Notes under the pieces: generated by a model
The model's database searches: none
Seen by the model: only the letters and a program-made list of their open reading frames with translations
What the model was told of the DNA's origin: nothing
Program-made: the position numbers and the translations under genes
Assembly (NCBI GenBank): GCA_016508695.1
Contig: VNKQ01000019.1
Span: forward strand, 186,001-250,000
Source of the DNA: Hyphodiscus hymeniophilus
Lineage: Eukaryota > Ascomycota > Leotiomycetes > Helotiales > Hyphodiscaceae
Reading direction: 5' to 3'
Length of the DNA: 64,000 nucleotides
Shown: in pieces, positions 45,940 through 58,175 of the stretch
Layout: every line of letters starts with the position of its first letter
How positions within the stretch are numbered: the first letter of the stretch is position 1

Positions 45940-47126
45940 CGAGATATCCACTAGAGTTTTGAAGAAATCGTCTCTTATGCATATTCAACCACTCTTCACG
46001 CGACTTTTCTTTGTCTAAATCAAGTCTGCAACTCAGGGATTAGTTCGCTGAGGCCGCCTCGTACGTGGGCATTACCATTCTTTACTATATGCTCGACTCC
46101 AAGGGCTTATGACCCGAAAGTCTACGCGGTGGGAATTTGGAAGATGAGCAGAGTAAAGGTATATGAGATACGAGCTACAGAGTCAGTAGAAGAACATGTC
46201 CCATAACGAATCGCCTCTGTACCACCTTCCTATATGCGAAGTTCGAAGGCATTACTGATCCCCCAATCTTTTCATTGTCCAGTTCGAAACCATCTAGCGC
46301 TGACTATTACAAGACACATGTTAGCCCGTAGCCTGAAGCTCGGCAGCTAGGCTATAAGAGAACCACGAGTAGAGATCACAGAAGTAGGAGCTACTTTATC
46401 ATCTAGTAACAGAGTCTCGTAACCGAGGGAGTCTAGTATAACCATAAACTCCAATATCTTATAGACTCTAGACTCCTCGAGAGGAAGCAAATAAGACTCT
46501 AGGGAAATGAAGGTTTTATATAAGCGGATAGTCTTTTCTTAGTAAATAGAAGTTTAGTGCTTGATTCAAATATAATATCTTTATATATACTTTTAGCTTC
46601 AAGACAATATGCCGGCCTCGTTTGGAATGTATGTCCTATCATCTACCTTTTGCAGGCTCCTATGCTCGACTTACCCCGCACACTTAAGAACTAAGTTCCT
46701 CGTAGGATACCCGTTTCTCGCCCCTTTAAGTTCATTATCGATTCCGACGAGGTTCTAACTGTGCTCTACGAGGCGATTCTCGAGAGCAATCCCCTGCACT
46801 AGCTTCGCTTAGACAAGGAGTGCTAGCGAGTCCAGGTGGATAGATGTGGATAACGAATCTTCGGAATTCAAGAGGTATAGCCGAAACAATTGTGCCGTCG
46901 AAGGGAGCTTGAACTGCAATTTGGTATTCCACACGTTTGTGTTTAATATTTCACTCGGAATGGCGCCCAGAGACGATCATCCTCTTTTAGTCTCCCTTAT
47001 TAATCTCGTAGAATAACGATCGAAAATTCATAGAAAATGGATATTTGCGCTACTACTTCTTCCCAGTCCACAGAGTACATAGTCCTACGTATACGAAGGT
47101 TTCATATATAATATAATACAGGACCT
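45940..47126. other. degenerate AT-rich region, no gene seen
   Basis: Open frames are short and lack motifs. Base composition suggests old RIP-affected repeats. Confidence 0.4.
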
Positions 47127-48179
47127 TTATACAACTCCAAAGGGACCGAGAATATTATAATCAATACGTAAAGACTCAACCATTTGATACGCATTTTCAA
47201 AGCCATAGACGTCTGCGGCGCCTAGTCTCCCCAGCCACTTCTTGTTGGTAACATCAGCACAATAGGTCGCGATATTGAACAGATAGAGTTTAAACTCTGC
47301 CCAGCTATTCCCAGGATCGATTGCTAGAATCGGTGGAATCATGGAATAAGCAGAAACCGGGTTCGTAGAGTTCGGAGGACTTCCACTAAGGATCAAAGCG
47401 TCTGCGCAATTGGCTCGAAGATCTTCCACATATTCTTTCTGAATCATGACATCCTGGCGTGTACCAGAGCGCGTCAAGTGTCCACCGACGTAGTGGTCGA
47501 AGTGATAGGCCAAAATTTGGTCGTGAGCCCTGATATACCCAGGGACACTTTGAGCCTCGCCAAGATAGGCAAAGGGAACCCAGCCCGGGAATACAATGTC
47601 GACAACCATCAGGACTTTTTGTGCTGGCAAATGCACGAATATGTTCCCCGGTTCGTGGTTTGGGCCGTGGTAGGCCAGATTGAGAGTTTGATTTCCTATG
47701 ACAAGGTCCAGGTCGTCCTCAAATGTCACGCTTGGTAAAGGTCGGGCCGCATCGGGCGAGAGCTTTAACAAATCCGCTGTCAACCTATGCGCGATAGTGA
47801 CGACGTCTTTTCCGTATAGATATGCAGCTCCAATATGGTCCGCATGGGCATGACTGTATATAACGTGAGAGACAGGCAGGCTGGTTGTATTGCGAATTGC
47901 ATAGAGCAGCTTCAAGCCAATGGTTGGAGGAGCGTCGATGGCTATAACACTCTCGGTCGATACAACGAACATTGCTTGATAGGTACCCTCTGTGACCATA
48001 TATGCGCCCTGTCCAAAGGATTCAACGCGGTATCCTACCGGGGCCGGAATCGAGGGACCTCCTGCTACAGTTGGGATTGCAGCATAGGTAGGAACAGGAG
48101 CATCGATGAAAATTGAAGTAGTCGTGCCAGTCACTAGGGCCACCATAAAGAAGAAGGAGTAAATACGAAGTTGACACAT
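47127..48179 (-). CDS. secreted MBL-fold metallohydrolase
   Basis: One exon, 350 residues. A signal peptide begins MCQLRIYSFFFMVALVTG. The metallo-beta-lactamase fold is clear: SHAHADHIGA with His110, His112, Asp114 and His115, then His175 in YHGPNHEPGN, Asp194 in VVDIVFPGW, and His234 in HYVGGHLTR, so both metal sites are complete. This subtype hydrolyses esters, lactones or thioesters; the actual substrate is unknown. It is the only clearly intact larger enzyme gene in the accessory island and has no clustered partner. Confidence 0.85.
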   Translation of the reverse strand: MCQLRIYSFFFMVALVTGTTTSIFIDAPVPTYAAIPTVAGGPSIPAPVGYRVESFGQGAYMVTEGTYQAMFVVSTESVIAIDAPPTIGLKLLYAIRNTTSLPVSHVIYSHAHADHIGAAYLYGKDVVTIAHRLTADLLKLSPDAARPLPSVTFEDDLDLVIGNQTLNLAYHGPNHEPGNIFVHLPAQKVLMVVDIVFPGWVPFAYLGEAQSVPGYIRAHDQILAYHFDHYVGGHLTRSGTRQDVMIQKEYVEDLRANCADALILSGSPPNSTNPVSAYSMIPPILAIDPGNSWAEFKLYLFNIATYCADVTNKKWLGRLGAADVYGFENAYQMVESLRIDYNILGPFGVV

Positions 48180-49690
48180 AATGAAGGACGGGTGTTTGAC
48201 CAGATTTCAGAAATGTGAGTGAGTGTATCGAGAAATAATAGAAAAATCAGTTTTAACACATAGGGCTCAATTGTTTCTCCCAGGAAAATATAAACGAGAA
48301 ATTCTCTTACAAAGTACTTACCTAACAAGGATCCATCCATATATTGGGATTTGGTAATGCTGATTGATCAATACATTACAAACCATTTGAATGATACCAA
48401 TAGTATTGACTAAGGCAACGCTACCGGGAAATGGCTATCCACTACGGAGTACTTAGTTGTTTCGAGGGCTCTGGCTAAATAAATAAGTAGACTATACCTA
48501 ATGTGTAAGTCGAATAGTAGGGATACAATCTGCCCTAATGCATTTGATAGTTGCTGGGATAGGAATCCGTAAATTGGCTTCATTAAATATCTCCTTTATT
48601 ATTTTGTATTACAAATTCTCCTTCTCGGTTACCAAAAACCCGTAGTAGATTATTACCCGTAAAAAAGATATTGCATTTAACCGTCGCTAATGACCTCGAT
48701 ATCTATCCAGTGTATTTATAGCACTGACTAAATTAAGTTTCTATTTAGGAGATCCTCCGGGAGTAAGATGGGAATTTTCTTCACTTCCCTAGAAGGTCCC
48801 CTATTATAGGCGGGAGTCCGCTGTCGCAAGTTTATTACCGCGAGGCTTTACCTTCTTTTCTCTGTAAAAAACTTCCAGAATGCAGGAAAGCATTTTCATT
48901 ACCCCTCTTTGGACTATTAAAACCTAGATCGCAAAGATCTCCTGTTGAGGTGGAAGAGCATCACGGATACTCTTATTTCCACGGAATACGTAATCATCGA
49001 GTTTGATATTACTCCGTAAGTGAGCTTTACACACGACACACTATAGTCCCAAGGCCAAGGGTTCGATAGATATAGCTTACCGAGTAGCGAATCCGGGGTT
49101 AATTATACTTCGTAATAGGCAAGGCCATTGATTAATGAGGCTTCCCTGGTTCTAAGCGGCCCCTAACACTCTCAACGGATGAATGCTCGTAATCTTTAAG
49201 TATTTATTAGAAAAGGGGCTTATTGAATATACGACCCTCGTATTTAGAAGAATGCTAAATTAATAGTTTTAGAAGGGGAGCTTAGGAGAAGATATAAAAT
49301 ATAAGAAAGCTACCTTATATAACAAGGGGAAGAAGGAAGTTACTAGCTTAATATAGACTTGATTACTTAGTATATAAATATAATAATAAGAATAAATCTA
49401 GAAGAGACTAAGAATAAAAGGGTATATATTACTAATATAAAATAAATGGGAAAGATTTTACTAAAAGCTTGTATGGGAGTTATTAGGGCAAAATAGGATT
49501 AGGAAGTTAAGAAAAGAAGTATAGACTTACTCTTATAAGAAGGTAGGGAAGTAGGTATAAAGGGTAATATAATAAGCTTTTACGTTAATAATATTTTAAA
49601 ATTCAATTTTAATAGCGAAGGAGCTAGCTTTTTTTAAAAAAGGCCAAAGAAGCAATAAAGAGACAAATAAAATCTACGAAGCCCACGAAG
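48180..49690. other. degenerate AT-rich region, no gene seen
   Basis: 1.5 kb with TA-rich sequence in the second half (49200-49690), similar in style to the RIP-mutated element. No terminal repeats found. Confidence 0.4.
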
Positions 49691-50152
49691 TTGCTCTGGT
49701 CCGTGAAAAGTTTCACTCTTCTTACCCCTTCGGATACAGTATTTGAGTTGTGGCTCTCAACTCACCGTCGGTCCTTGGGCGACGATATCATTGAAGCGAC
49801 TTTAATATATCATCTCCTTCGTGGGAGATTTCCTACGACTTCGCTCACAGACGAGGCTCATTTCGTTGACTTAAACTTGGAGAAAATGATATATAACAAT
49901 ATGACCGGAGGTCAACCAAGGGTTCTCTCTGATAATAAGACAGTGGCTACCATTCTATCTCCGGTAAGCACACCGTGTCAACCGACGACTGGTTGGCTAA
50001 TTGGATAGGACCTATTATATACTAGTGGAATCGTCCACATCGTGAATACTTCTCTCTCAATTCCACTTGGCTTTGTCTTGGAAATGACCGAGGCCCGAGG
50101 CCCGTTGGCAGTTCTTCGTTGGCTCCTAGGGCAGCCTTGCGGTCCATCTTAG
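49691..50152 (+). pseudogene. fasciclin (FAS1) domain fragment
   Basis: The frame at 49691-50008 has FTLLTPSDTVFELWL, LIYHLLRGRFPTTSLTD and MIYNNMTGGQPRV, the FAS1 core. A likely intron (about 49962-50011) is followed by SGIVHIVNTSLSIPLGF, the second FAS1 motif, to a stop at 50152. The N-terminus, signal peptide and GPI region of a normal fasciclin-like surface protein are absent. Probably a truncated gene. Confidence 0.6.
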
Positions 50153-50179
50153 AAGAGCCGTCATTCAAAGGATAATCGA

Positions 50180-52507
50180 TCAAATATCGACATCATAGAA
50201 CGAATCGAACTTTAGGTTGTCAGTCCAAAGCCATAATTGACTTGCGTCAGCAAGCCCCGAGTCTACTAAGAACGACAAGTCCCCATCCCAGACGAAAGGA
50301 GTTGTCGTGTCTTCTGCTAAGGGTTCCAGTGTTCGTACACCAGATTCACTTGGCTCTGCCAGATCTACAGCCATGGTGGACCCGGGAGTCGAAGTGGACA
50401 TGTAGCGTGCGAAAACTATTTCTCAGCGCTTCAATTAGGTCTGAGCTTAATTCAGAGAGTAGTCTGAGTCTTACCTTCTTGTATCGGTTGTAGCAGCGCT
50501 TCACTACTTCTTGGAACAACACTGTGTTCCGAATTTGTGGTATGGGCTCCAATCGTGGCTGCCCCATCGAATGAGGCCGCATCAAGGACAGGGGTGAGAG
50601 TTCCGTGACGACCAGGGCTCGCAACAGCAGGATTATCTTTCCCTGTGATCAAGCTGTTCTCCAGCCGCAGAACAACGGTGACCAAGCTGTCCAGAATGCT
50701 GAGACTCTGACGGGAAACAAGATGTTGGCTTGAGGAGGAGGTGCGACGCATCCGGATAATATGCATAATACTTGTTTTGGCTTGGGAACTTGTCTCGGTC
50801 ATAGGCTGTGACAGACAGATTGCACAAAGCACTACTCCAGCAGTGAATAGAGTGATTCCAATGTGCATATCGGCGTGTGTCCGCTAATCGCACGTAGCAC
50901 GGGTAAATACCGGTAGAGCTCTGACGTGTTCTTAGCGGATATTAGGAGCTGTCGAACAGAAATGTTGCTTTCTGGGTTCGCCATCCTAAGCTTGCTCTCA
51001 TTGTCGTTATTATTGAAGGCACTGGTACGGTGAAGAATAATTTGCAAGTTGTCGTACGTAAGTTGAAGATTAAGGGCCTGCGTCTGGACAACCGAGATCT
51101 GTTCCGAGTTCGCGTCGTAGCTTTCTAAACGCAGCATGTCAGGCAACTCCTTGCACCACTGGACCAACTGTTCGTGTATGATATGGATAGTTTCAAGCCG
51201 CTTCGATTCCCTTCGTCGGCCAATGAATGGACCCATTATCCTGTAAAGTCGAAACTTCCATTGGTGATACACTAGAAGTGGATTTCTTTCGATTGTCGGT
51301 TCGGTGAGCCCGTCCTCTGACACCATTCTCACATTGCAGTCGGAATCGTCGATAATGCATGGGCGACCAAAGGCAATGGCTGCGTATCTGGTCGGTGCTT
51401 ATAGATTAGCAGTGATTAGAAGAAGGCAGATGAGGCCCATGACCTACTTGTCAAATACTTCCAAGGCCCACCAAGCACGTCGCTTCTCTTCTCGAATAGC
51501 TTGGGAGTCGTCCTTCCAAAGGCTTTCGCGATGTAGCCCAATGACCTGAGCGATCTTGACTCCGCTCCCTGAGATACCCAATCCCGTGGTGGGTCGCCCG
51601 TTGAACAGGAAGAAGCTCCCTAGTAACACACATGTCTGAACGGTTTCAAGTGTCGAGCAGCCGACAATTTGTAAGAAATTGGCTTCGATCTTGGCGAAGA
51701 GGTCTTGAGAAAGCCGCTGATAGTCAACGCTGGGCAGTTCTGAAGATGGCGCCAATGCTGAGTAGTGAGCTCCGAGAGCTATTACTAACATGCATATCCA
51801 AAGAAAGTTGCTGTCGCGACAGACTATTTGTTGCGGATCGAGCAAATCCACATATCTGCGTCTGAAGTGGTCCTCTTGGAAGACCTATGTGCGGGTCAGA
51901 GTCGGACGCAAGTGTAGAGTCCGCAAACCTTACCATCATAAACCAATCGACGGATAGGAAAAAGGTGCTGACAATATCGTCGAGTACCTTATCCGTAGGC
52001 AACTGTATTCCAACTAGATTACGCCATGGCATCTCACTACTAAAAGTACACTCAGCCAGCTTGTTACCGCCGGGCAAGGCGGATGTATCATATGCCAGGT
52101 CCTGATCGAGCCCGGTTCCGAGGAAGATCTGACACGAGTTCTGAGTAAGGTGCAGGAATCGTTTCGGGGTTTTTCGCAACATACCATTCTGCTCAAGTCC
52201 ACGATGCTTTTCTCTGGAAGCACAGCCGCGTCCGCGGTACCAACTTCATTGAGCTGATCGTTCCCGAGAGACTGCCCTTCATCGCCCGCTGATACTGGAT
52301 CCATCTTTTCAAGATTTCGCGAGATACACTCCACAGCTGCACGGGTACATGATTGACATGGTCTTCGTGCGTCACACTACCAGCGTCGTTAGATTAGAGA
52401 ATATCCAATTGGAACCACGAACAATTGCAAATACGTACACCAAGCTTCCGCTGACGGTATCTTTCACAAGCTGACGAGACTTTCTGACGCTTCCGAAGCG
52501 GCTCCAT
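50180..52507 (-). pseudogene. Zn2Cys6 transcription factor, degenerate
   Basis: Five exons in transcript order, 52507-52439, 52376-51934, 51884-51448, 51387-50475 and 50415-50180. The DNA-binding cluster reads ACERYRQRKLG then CDARRPCQSCTRAAVEC: the second zinc cysteine is Tyr. The fungal_trans domain is recognised by WFMMVFQEDHFRRRYVDLL, CVLLGSFFLFNGRPTTG, GLHRESLWKDD, KRRAWWALEVFDKYAAIAFG and GITLFTAGVVLCAICL. Frame changes occur at about 52188 (around ATGGTATG) and at about 50890, each within conserved sequence, with no GT-AG intron to explain them. With the lost cysteine, this looks like a dying gene. It is divergent from the Hsp31-like gene, so it may once have regulated it. Confidence 0.7.
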
Positions 52508-52876
52508 AATGGTTTCCGGGAGCCTTCCGACGGACTTCGCAGATGTCCAAGTCAAGCCTTGCTTGGGGAGGGCGGGTGCACTCCGTCGGACTTATACAGT
52601 ATAAGCAGAGAACATTTCTATGCCTCGGTAGAATAGGGGTTCGATAAGCCCATGTATCCATCCACTCCATAGTGAGTGTCTTAATGCAGGGACTCTGAAT
52701 CGACATGTCTAAAGCTGACCGCATTCGGCCTGCAAGCTGAACAATATATAAAGACGCAACACTCGCACACTGCAGTAAACTTGTTGAATACCATCATTAT
52801 TCTTGTCACCGAGAAAAAGAGAAAACCCCAGTAATCCATCAACACACTCAACAAAGACCTGGTAATTGTAATCACA
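52508..52876. promoter_or_regulatory. shared promoter, Zn2Cys6 regulator / Hsp31-like gene
   Basis: 369 bases between divergent start codons. A binding site is not recognised. Confidence 0.4.
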
Positions 52877-53754
52877 ATGTCCAACTCATCGGATCGCGCT
52901 CCTGTACGAGACCAGGCAGAGGATGACGCCTGGTTCCCGTCCCCTTACTCTCTCACCAAGTATACGTCGCCCAGACCGACTCCGACGGGGTCATCTACCC
53001 AAACGCCTACAAGGGTGGCAAGTGGAAGATCCTCTTGATTGCGACCCAAGAGCGCTATCTTAAAATGGCAGGCGGCGAATTCTTCTCGACCGGTAATCAT
53101 CCAGTAGAGATGCTTCTGCCCATGGTCCACCTCGATGCTGCAGGCTTTGATATAGACATTGCCACGCTCTCTGGCGACCCGGTCAAGTTTGAGATGTGGG
53201 CGTTTCCGCAGGAGGATGAAGCGGTTAAGACAATTTATGACAAGTTCAAGGAGAAGATCCGCAGCCCACTCAACCTCCAAGAGGTGTGGGGTAAGGGCTT
53301 CACTGAAGATACGCCTTATTGTGCCATTTTCATACCGGGCGGCCACGGTGTCATGAACGGCGTCCCTTTCTCAGCAACAGTCGGCAACGTTCTCCGGTGG
53401 GCTCATGCCAATCAACGCTTCTTCATCACACTCTGCCACGGTCCAGCGAGCATGCTTGCTGCCGACGTCGGCAAACCTGAAGGTAGCAAGTTCATCTACA
53501 ACGGCTACAAAATTGACGTCTTTCCGGACTCTCTGGACCAAGGGGCAAATCCCGAAATTGGCTATATTCCTGGCAAGATGGCGTGGTATGTTGGCGAGCA
53601 GCTTCAGAAGCTCGGTGTTACGCCAATCAATAGTACTATTAGCGGCGAAACGCACCGAGATCGACTAGTCCTGAGCGGTGACTCGCCGCTAGCATCAAAT
53701 AACCTCGGAAAGCTCGCTGCTAAAACGCTGCTAGAGGAGGTTGCAAAGCTATAG
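52877..53754 (+). pseudogene. Hsp31/HchA-type DJ-1/PfpI protein with frameshift
   Basis: From 52877 the frame gives MSNSSDRAPVRDQAEDDAWF then PSPYSLTKYTSP, the N-terminus of HchA-type chaperone/glyoxalase III proteins. At about 52970-52985 one base is missing (after CGCCCAGA); the other frame then reads to 53754: LIATQERYLKMAGGEFFSTG, VEMLLPMVHLDAAGFDIDIA, AIFIPGGHGVMNG, the nucleophile elbow FFITLCHGPASML (Cys), and GDSPLASNNLGKLAA. The rest is intact and close to family length (about 290). Either a recent mutation or a base error; a short intron cannot explain it. Active proteins convert methylglyoxal to lactate and protect proteins under stress. Confidence 0.75.
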
Positions 53755-54904
53755 ACTTCTTGCCTTGTCACAAAGGTGATAAATGGGACACGAATCACGA
53801 TTATATTTTCGGCTTTTTGGGGTATAAGGTCTGAATGTGGAGTGTTGGATTTTGTTTGGATTTCTTTTGGGCAGAAGATAGCAATGAGTGAAAATGGGAG
53901 GGCAGACCTTTAATGCTACGAGTGTCGGTACTTGTTCAGATATGATATCTGATTAGAGGCTTGTATTATAAGGATATCCTAGCTTCTCCATAGAGAAAAC
54001 TCCTATAGATCCATAACTCCTAGGACATCGTGATTCCTAAGATCTAGATCCTGAGACAACATACTCTATATCCTTGCCAAGTTACCGCGTTGCCTTACTC
54101 TTAGCTAAACCCTAGAAATCTATGGCCTACTAAGGCATTTTAGACGTAATATATTTTAAAAGACTACTGTACCGAGACATTACCTTTAGTCTAAGAATTA
54201 CTTATTAGCGTTGTTCTACTTAGTATAATAGACCCTGGGCTGGATTGCATGCCATCCAATAACGGGGTAGCTGCCTTTTGCACTTGTCATGAGCTTCTTG
54301 TCGTACTCAGAATTGTCGAGTATGGAATGCTTCACAGTATCAATGGAAGCCAACTCTGGTACTAGATCGTCTGAGTGGTGATCACTGATTGTATTCGCGC
54401 CTCCAACTTCTTGCGCTGTATCGGACGCTACGATATTGGTAGAGACGACTTAGTCTTTGGTGATAGGGTATGTTAGAGTATCAACGCCTAGTAACGACGA
54501 TAGATCTGCTATCAAGTGTGTATTACCTTGACTGCGAGGCTTGCTGCTGCAAAAATTCTCGCCTTCCTCAAGATACCACGCCCAATGCTTCCCAAAAGTG
54601 CTCACTGTCAGGGCAGGGCACAACTCAGTTCACCATTTCTTTGGCTAAGGCACATAGATCAGGCTCGCTACCGATGAATATCCACTTGGAATTAACAGCC
54701 CCTGCTTCATCTCTCGGACCTTCCAGTGACCGGCCCAGAGCTTTGAATTGTGATAGCCGTCACAGGACATTTTGATTGACCGGTATCAATTTCGCAATGA
54801 TTGCGCTTGACCCTTCCAGCCCAGAGTTCGAATTGGTGCTTGAATAGATCTCGATTGTGCCATCCCTATATGTACACCATGCCCAAATTACGAGCTCCCA
54901 TTAA
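53755..54904. other. end of accessory island, possible coding remnant
   Basis: On the minus strand at about 54216-54450 a frame without start reads HSILDNSEYDKKLMTSAKGS then YPVIGWHAIQP, which has coding character but no family I know. The remainder shows nothing. Confidence 0.35.
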
Positions 54905-55452
54905 TCATATGCCAGTCTTCACTAATCCTGTGACTTTGTCCTCGATCTCCTTGTCCGACAATCCTTCTCATGGTCAGTCGCTCAGTTCAATGCTTCCAAT
55001 TCCCCATGACATACCTGCTAGTGACTCGCTCTTCTCCTTCCCAAACTCTGGTCAAAGTCAGCATCTCGACTTCTGTTTTACCCCTCGATATCTGAAGATC
55101 CACCATAAGGAAGAGTTGACTCAAGACCCACCATATCTTGCATAGACTCTAGGTTGTGTACCAGCAGCTTCTCGGATCATGATGGGAGTATGCGGGTTGT
55201 TCTTCTTCATCGTAGGATATGCGCGGGCGAGGAACGATCTGTGTGGATCTCAATCAGCATCTGAACTGCAAGTCTTTTCCCCATATGAACGACTGCCAGC
55301 TTAATCCAGTGCTGGCAAAGATACTCCTCATATCCAAAGCTCTGTAGATGAGATGCGCAAACCCACCTTGTAGGGCCACTGTGCTCCGCCGTCTGACAAA
55401 ATAGAAACCGGACCTCCTTCAGCGTCTGGGAGAACGCATATTTGCCTGACAT
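54905..55452 (-). CDS. NADH:ubiquinone oxidoreductase subunit NDUFA2 (10.5 kDa)
   Basis: Four small exons in transcript order, 55452-55367, 55238-55132, 55047-55015 and 54963-54905, give 94 residues. The matrix-arm accessory subunit of complex I is recognised from MSGKYAFSQTLKEVRFLFCQ, TRSFLARAYPTMKKNNPHTP, IMIREAAGTQPRVYARYEFG and KEKSESLAGLSDKEIEDKV. The fold is thioredoxin-like. All junctions are in phase and each rebuilds family sequence: AG+A gives Arg29, G+AG gives Glu, G+GA gives Gly. The exons are 86, 107, 33 and 59 bases, too short to stand out as open frames. It is divergent from the mitochondrial pyruvate carrier gene; both products are mitochondrial. Confidence 0.93.
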
Positions 55453-55845
55453 TTTGACCGTGGGCTCTTCGTGGTCGATCCTTTCGTGGTGGTTGTTCAA
55501 TTGGCCGCAGGATGAAGCTCTCGTAGAAGCTCCAATTGTCGTTGAAATGAACCTTGCATAATTGTACATTGCTTTGTGATTGGTGGTTGCAGCTCTCATA
55601 CAAAGTTATGTAAGCCGCCCTATTGTGACCCGACCTAGCCGATACCAACAACCCCGACTTGCGCTTTCAACATATTTCCGACACCCCCATCTACGCCAAA
55701 CAAAGTCCTCCCACTGTCCCACCTGGAACCTCAGCTCCCCCTCCTACTCGTTTGTGCGAACAATTACATCTTCGGTCTCTCCTCCGCGAACCTCTGATAT
55801 CTCCAATTGACTTCGGTTCCTCCCGAGGAAGCAAACACAGTCACA
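55453..55845. promoter_or_regulatory. bidirectional promoter, NDUFA2 / pyruvate carrier
   Basis: 393 bases between two divergent genes for inner-membrane respiration proteins. It has pyrimidine-rich stretches near 55700-55800 before the carrier start. No specific site called. Confidence 0.45.
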
Positions 55846-56597
55846 ATGTCAACCCTCTTTCGCGCTGGTCGTCCAGCATTTCGCCCCAACTTCTTCACCC
55901 AACAAGCTACCAGACAGACAAAAACCAGATTTGGGGGTCGAAGATGGCAGAGTACAGCTGCGCCCGCTGAACCTATTCAGCAGAGTTGGGCGAGAAAAAT
56001 GTGGGACAGTCCAATTGGTGTCAAGACCGTTCACTTCTGGTAGGCTCTTCCTTAAGACTCGAAGTTTGAGACTTTAGCTGATTATGAACAAGGGCGCCTG
56101 TCATGAAGGTAATCGCATCTCCCCACCATCGCTTGTGCGACCCTCGAAGATCCTTCGGGGTTGGGGAAGCTCTACTCCGGAGTTTCAACAAGAAGAGCAG
56201 TTGCTGACAATATTGGATGACAGTGGAGCCTCGTTCTCGCAGGTGTATCTGATTTCTACCGCCCAGCCGAGAAGCTCTCCTTGACTCAAAACATTGCCCT
56301 TACTTGCACTGGCGCTATTTGGACTCGATGGTGCTTCGTTATAAGGCCGAAAAATATCCTGTACGTGCCTTAATTTCCCGTACAGATCTCAAGGTCACTG
56401 CTAAATCATTACACAGGTTGGCTGCAGTGAACTTCTTTCTCGGCCTCGTCGGTGTTATCCAGGTCTCTCGAATTGTAGCCTACAACATGTCACAAAAGGG
56501 CGAGACGGTTGGTGACCAGGTTGAGGAGGCTAAGGAGGACGTTAAGGATGTTGCGAAAGGCTTGAAAGTCCAGGCTGAGGAAGCTATCAAGTCATAA
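55846..56597 (+). CDS. mitochondrial pyruvate carrier subunit (MPC2/MPC3-like)
   Basis: Exons 55846-56039, 56093-56108, 56224-56360 and 56417-56597 give 175 residues. It forms the inner-membrane pyruvate carrier with MPC1. The N-terminus is Arg-rich and acts as import signal (MSTLFRAGRPAFRPNF). The conserved carrier core follows: WDSPIGVKTVHFWAPVMKW, LVLAGVSDFYRPAEKLSL, QNIALTCTGAIWTRWCFVI, then NILLAAVNFFLGLVGVIQVS. The second exon is 16 bases (APVMK) and is needed to complete HFWAPVMKW. The tail VEEAKEDVKDVAKGLKVQAE is an amphipathic helix present in some fungal homologues. Confidence 0.93.
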
Positions 56598-58175
56598 TTG
56601 ACGAGAAGTTCTTGGCATCATAGCTGGGAAGGTTGAAGGACTTGGCTGCGATTCGCTATTAGGAATGGATAGAGGATGACTAGGGACTTAGAAGGGGAGG
56701 AGACATCTGATGGTCTCAAAACTCCATGTAGGTGGCGTTCTCTGCGTTACGCACTATTTATGAGCAGCTTGCGGGCGGGACAAACGCTGGTGTGGTATCT
56801 GAAGGGGCATTGCACTTTTCGAGCTCTCTTGGCACTGTATATAAATTTCCTGATACTCAATGCGTTCCTCCCAATCGACATTCTGCTTACAAATGATCCG
56901 AAACAACCGAAACCAAAATATTTGAACGTTTCGGCCAATTTTTTTTTTTTTTTTTTTTTTTTTTTGGAAAAAGTATAAATGTTATGTTAGGTACGGCTTA
57001 CCTCTTTCTATTTGAAGCCTCATCCAAAGCCCCGTTTTCTAGAGACTTGCTTTAGACAGCCTATTACAGAAAAATCCAATTCCTCTCTTTCTCAATTTAG
57101 GGCAAGGCAGTAAAAACACCGTATAAACACTCTCAATTTTCCTTCATGGAACGAGGACAACACATGTGACATGCTGAAGAGACAAAACAATCAGTAAACA
57201 TGACCGTCGTGGACTTCGAGTCAGTGTAAGCGGATATTAACACGAGGTGGGAAGGCCTGTCTTCCAGCATCACCCACTGCGGGGGAGTGAGAAGCACTAG
57301 TTTGTTCACTACTGTATGCCCGACAAGACTCAGTCAATCGACAGCGACAAACCGCCTATCCAGGGTAGTGTCAAGCTACACATGATCTGTCGGGCTCAGT
57401 GCTCTCCCAATGACTGCCTATAAAAGGATCTAGATGGTCTCACATCTCCAACACAATGGCAAGAGTCCATTCAACAATGAGAACATTGTGTGGCTGTGTG
57501 TCGCTGTGTGCGCGTCTTATCATTCTCTTGACGGATCACGAGGTGTGACATGGTATTGAGAGTCTTCTTGCCCGAATATTGGAATCCAAATAATGCTTTC
57601 GTACGTAGTCTTCGATAAGGGATTTTTCCCGTGTCGAGGCCGTTGTCGCTGTCGATTGCCTCGTCTCTGTGGTCAATCATTAGAAGAGGATGTGGGGTTT
57701 GGACTTCCTTACTTTGAGAAAGTCATTGCTCCATCGCCGCGACACACACCAGAGCCGCGTATTTGGAAATTGCAAGTCTTGAAATGAGCTATTCAAGGTC
57801 AACGATACAGACCATTTATACGGATGAAGACGGCATGCAGATCACGTCCAATGCTTCTGCAGATCGCTCATCGCCATCATTTCATCATTACATTTCTCTA
57901 CCATACATATGTATTGCGCTTGCATACTATACAAGTCAAGCCCCTCTATCTCTCCATATGCTCTTAATATCAACAGGACGCCTTCTGTTCCCCCATCCAT
58001 ATAACACCAGAGTTCGAAAATGAGTCGTGATTTCTGCTCGCATTAACATCACAAAGTGGGCATATATACGAGATTCCGGGACCCGCCCGCCGCTGCCCTT
58101 CAGATTGCCACCAAACTCTTCAAAGCACTTCTCATGATCTCCATTGGTTATGTAGTATCGTCATTGGGTGAAGTG
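56598..58175. other. intergenic region between convergent genes, poly-T run
   Basis: Holds an uninterrupted T run of about 26 (56940-56965). No gene recognised; open frames at 57471-58023 have no motif. Confidence 0.45.

Noticed and set aside
49000..49100. Possible tRNA-like GGTTCGATA stretch
   Set aside because: The T-loop-like word is not accompanied by matching acceptor and anticodon stems.
55207..55599. 130-codon minus-strand frame taken as a gene
   Set aside because: It includes exon 1 of NDUFA2 but runs through its first intron and has an upstream part without homology; the spliced model explains it.
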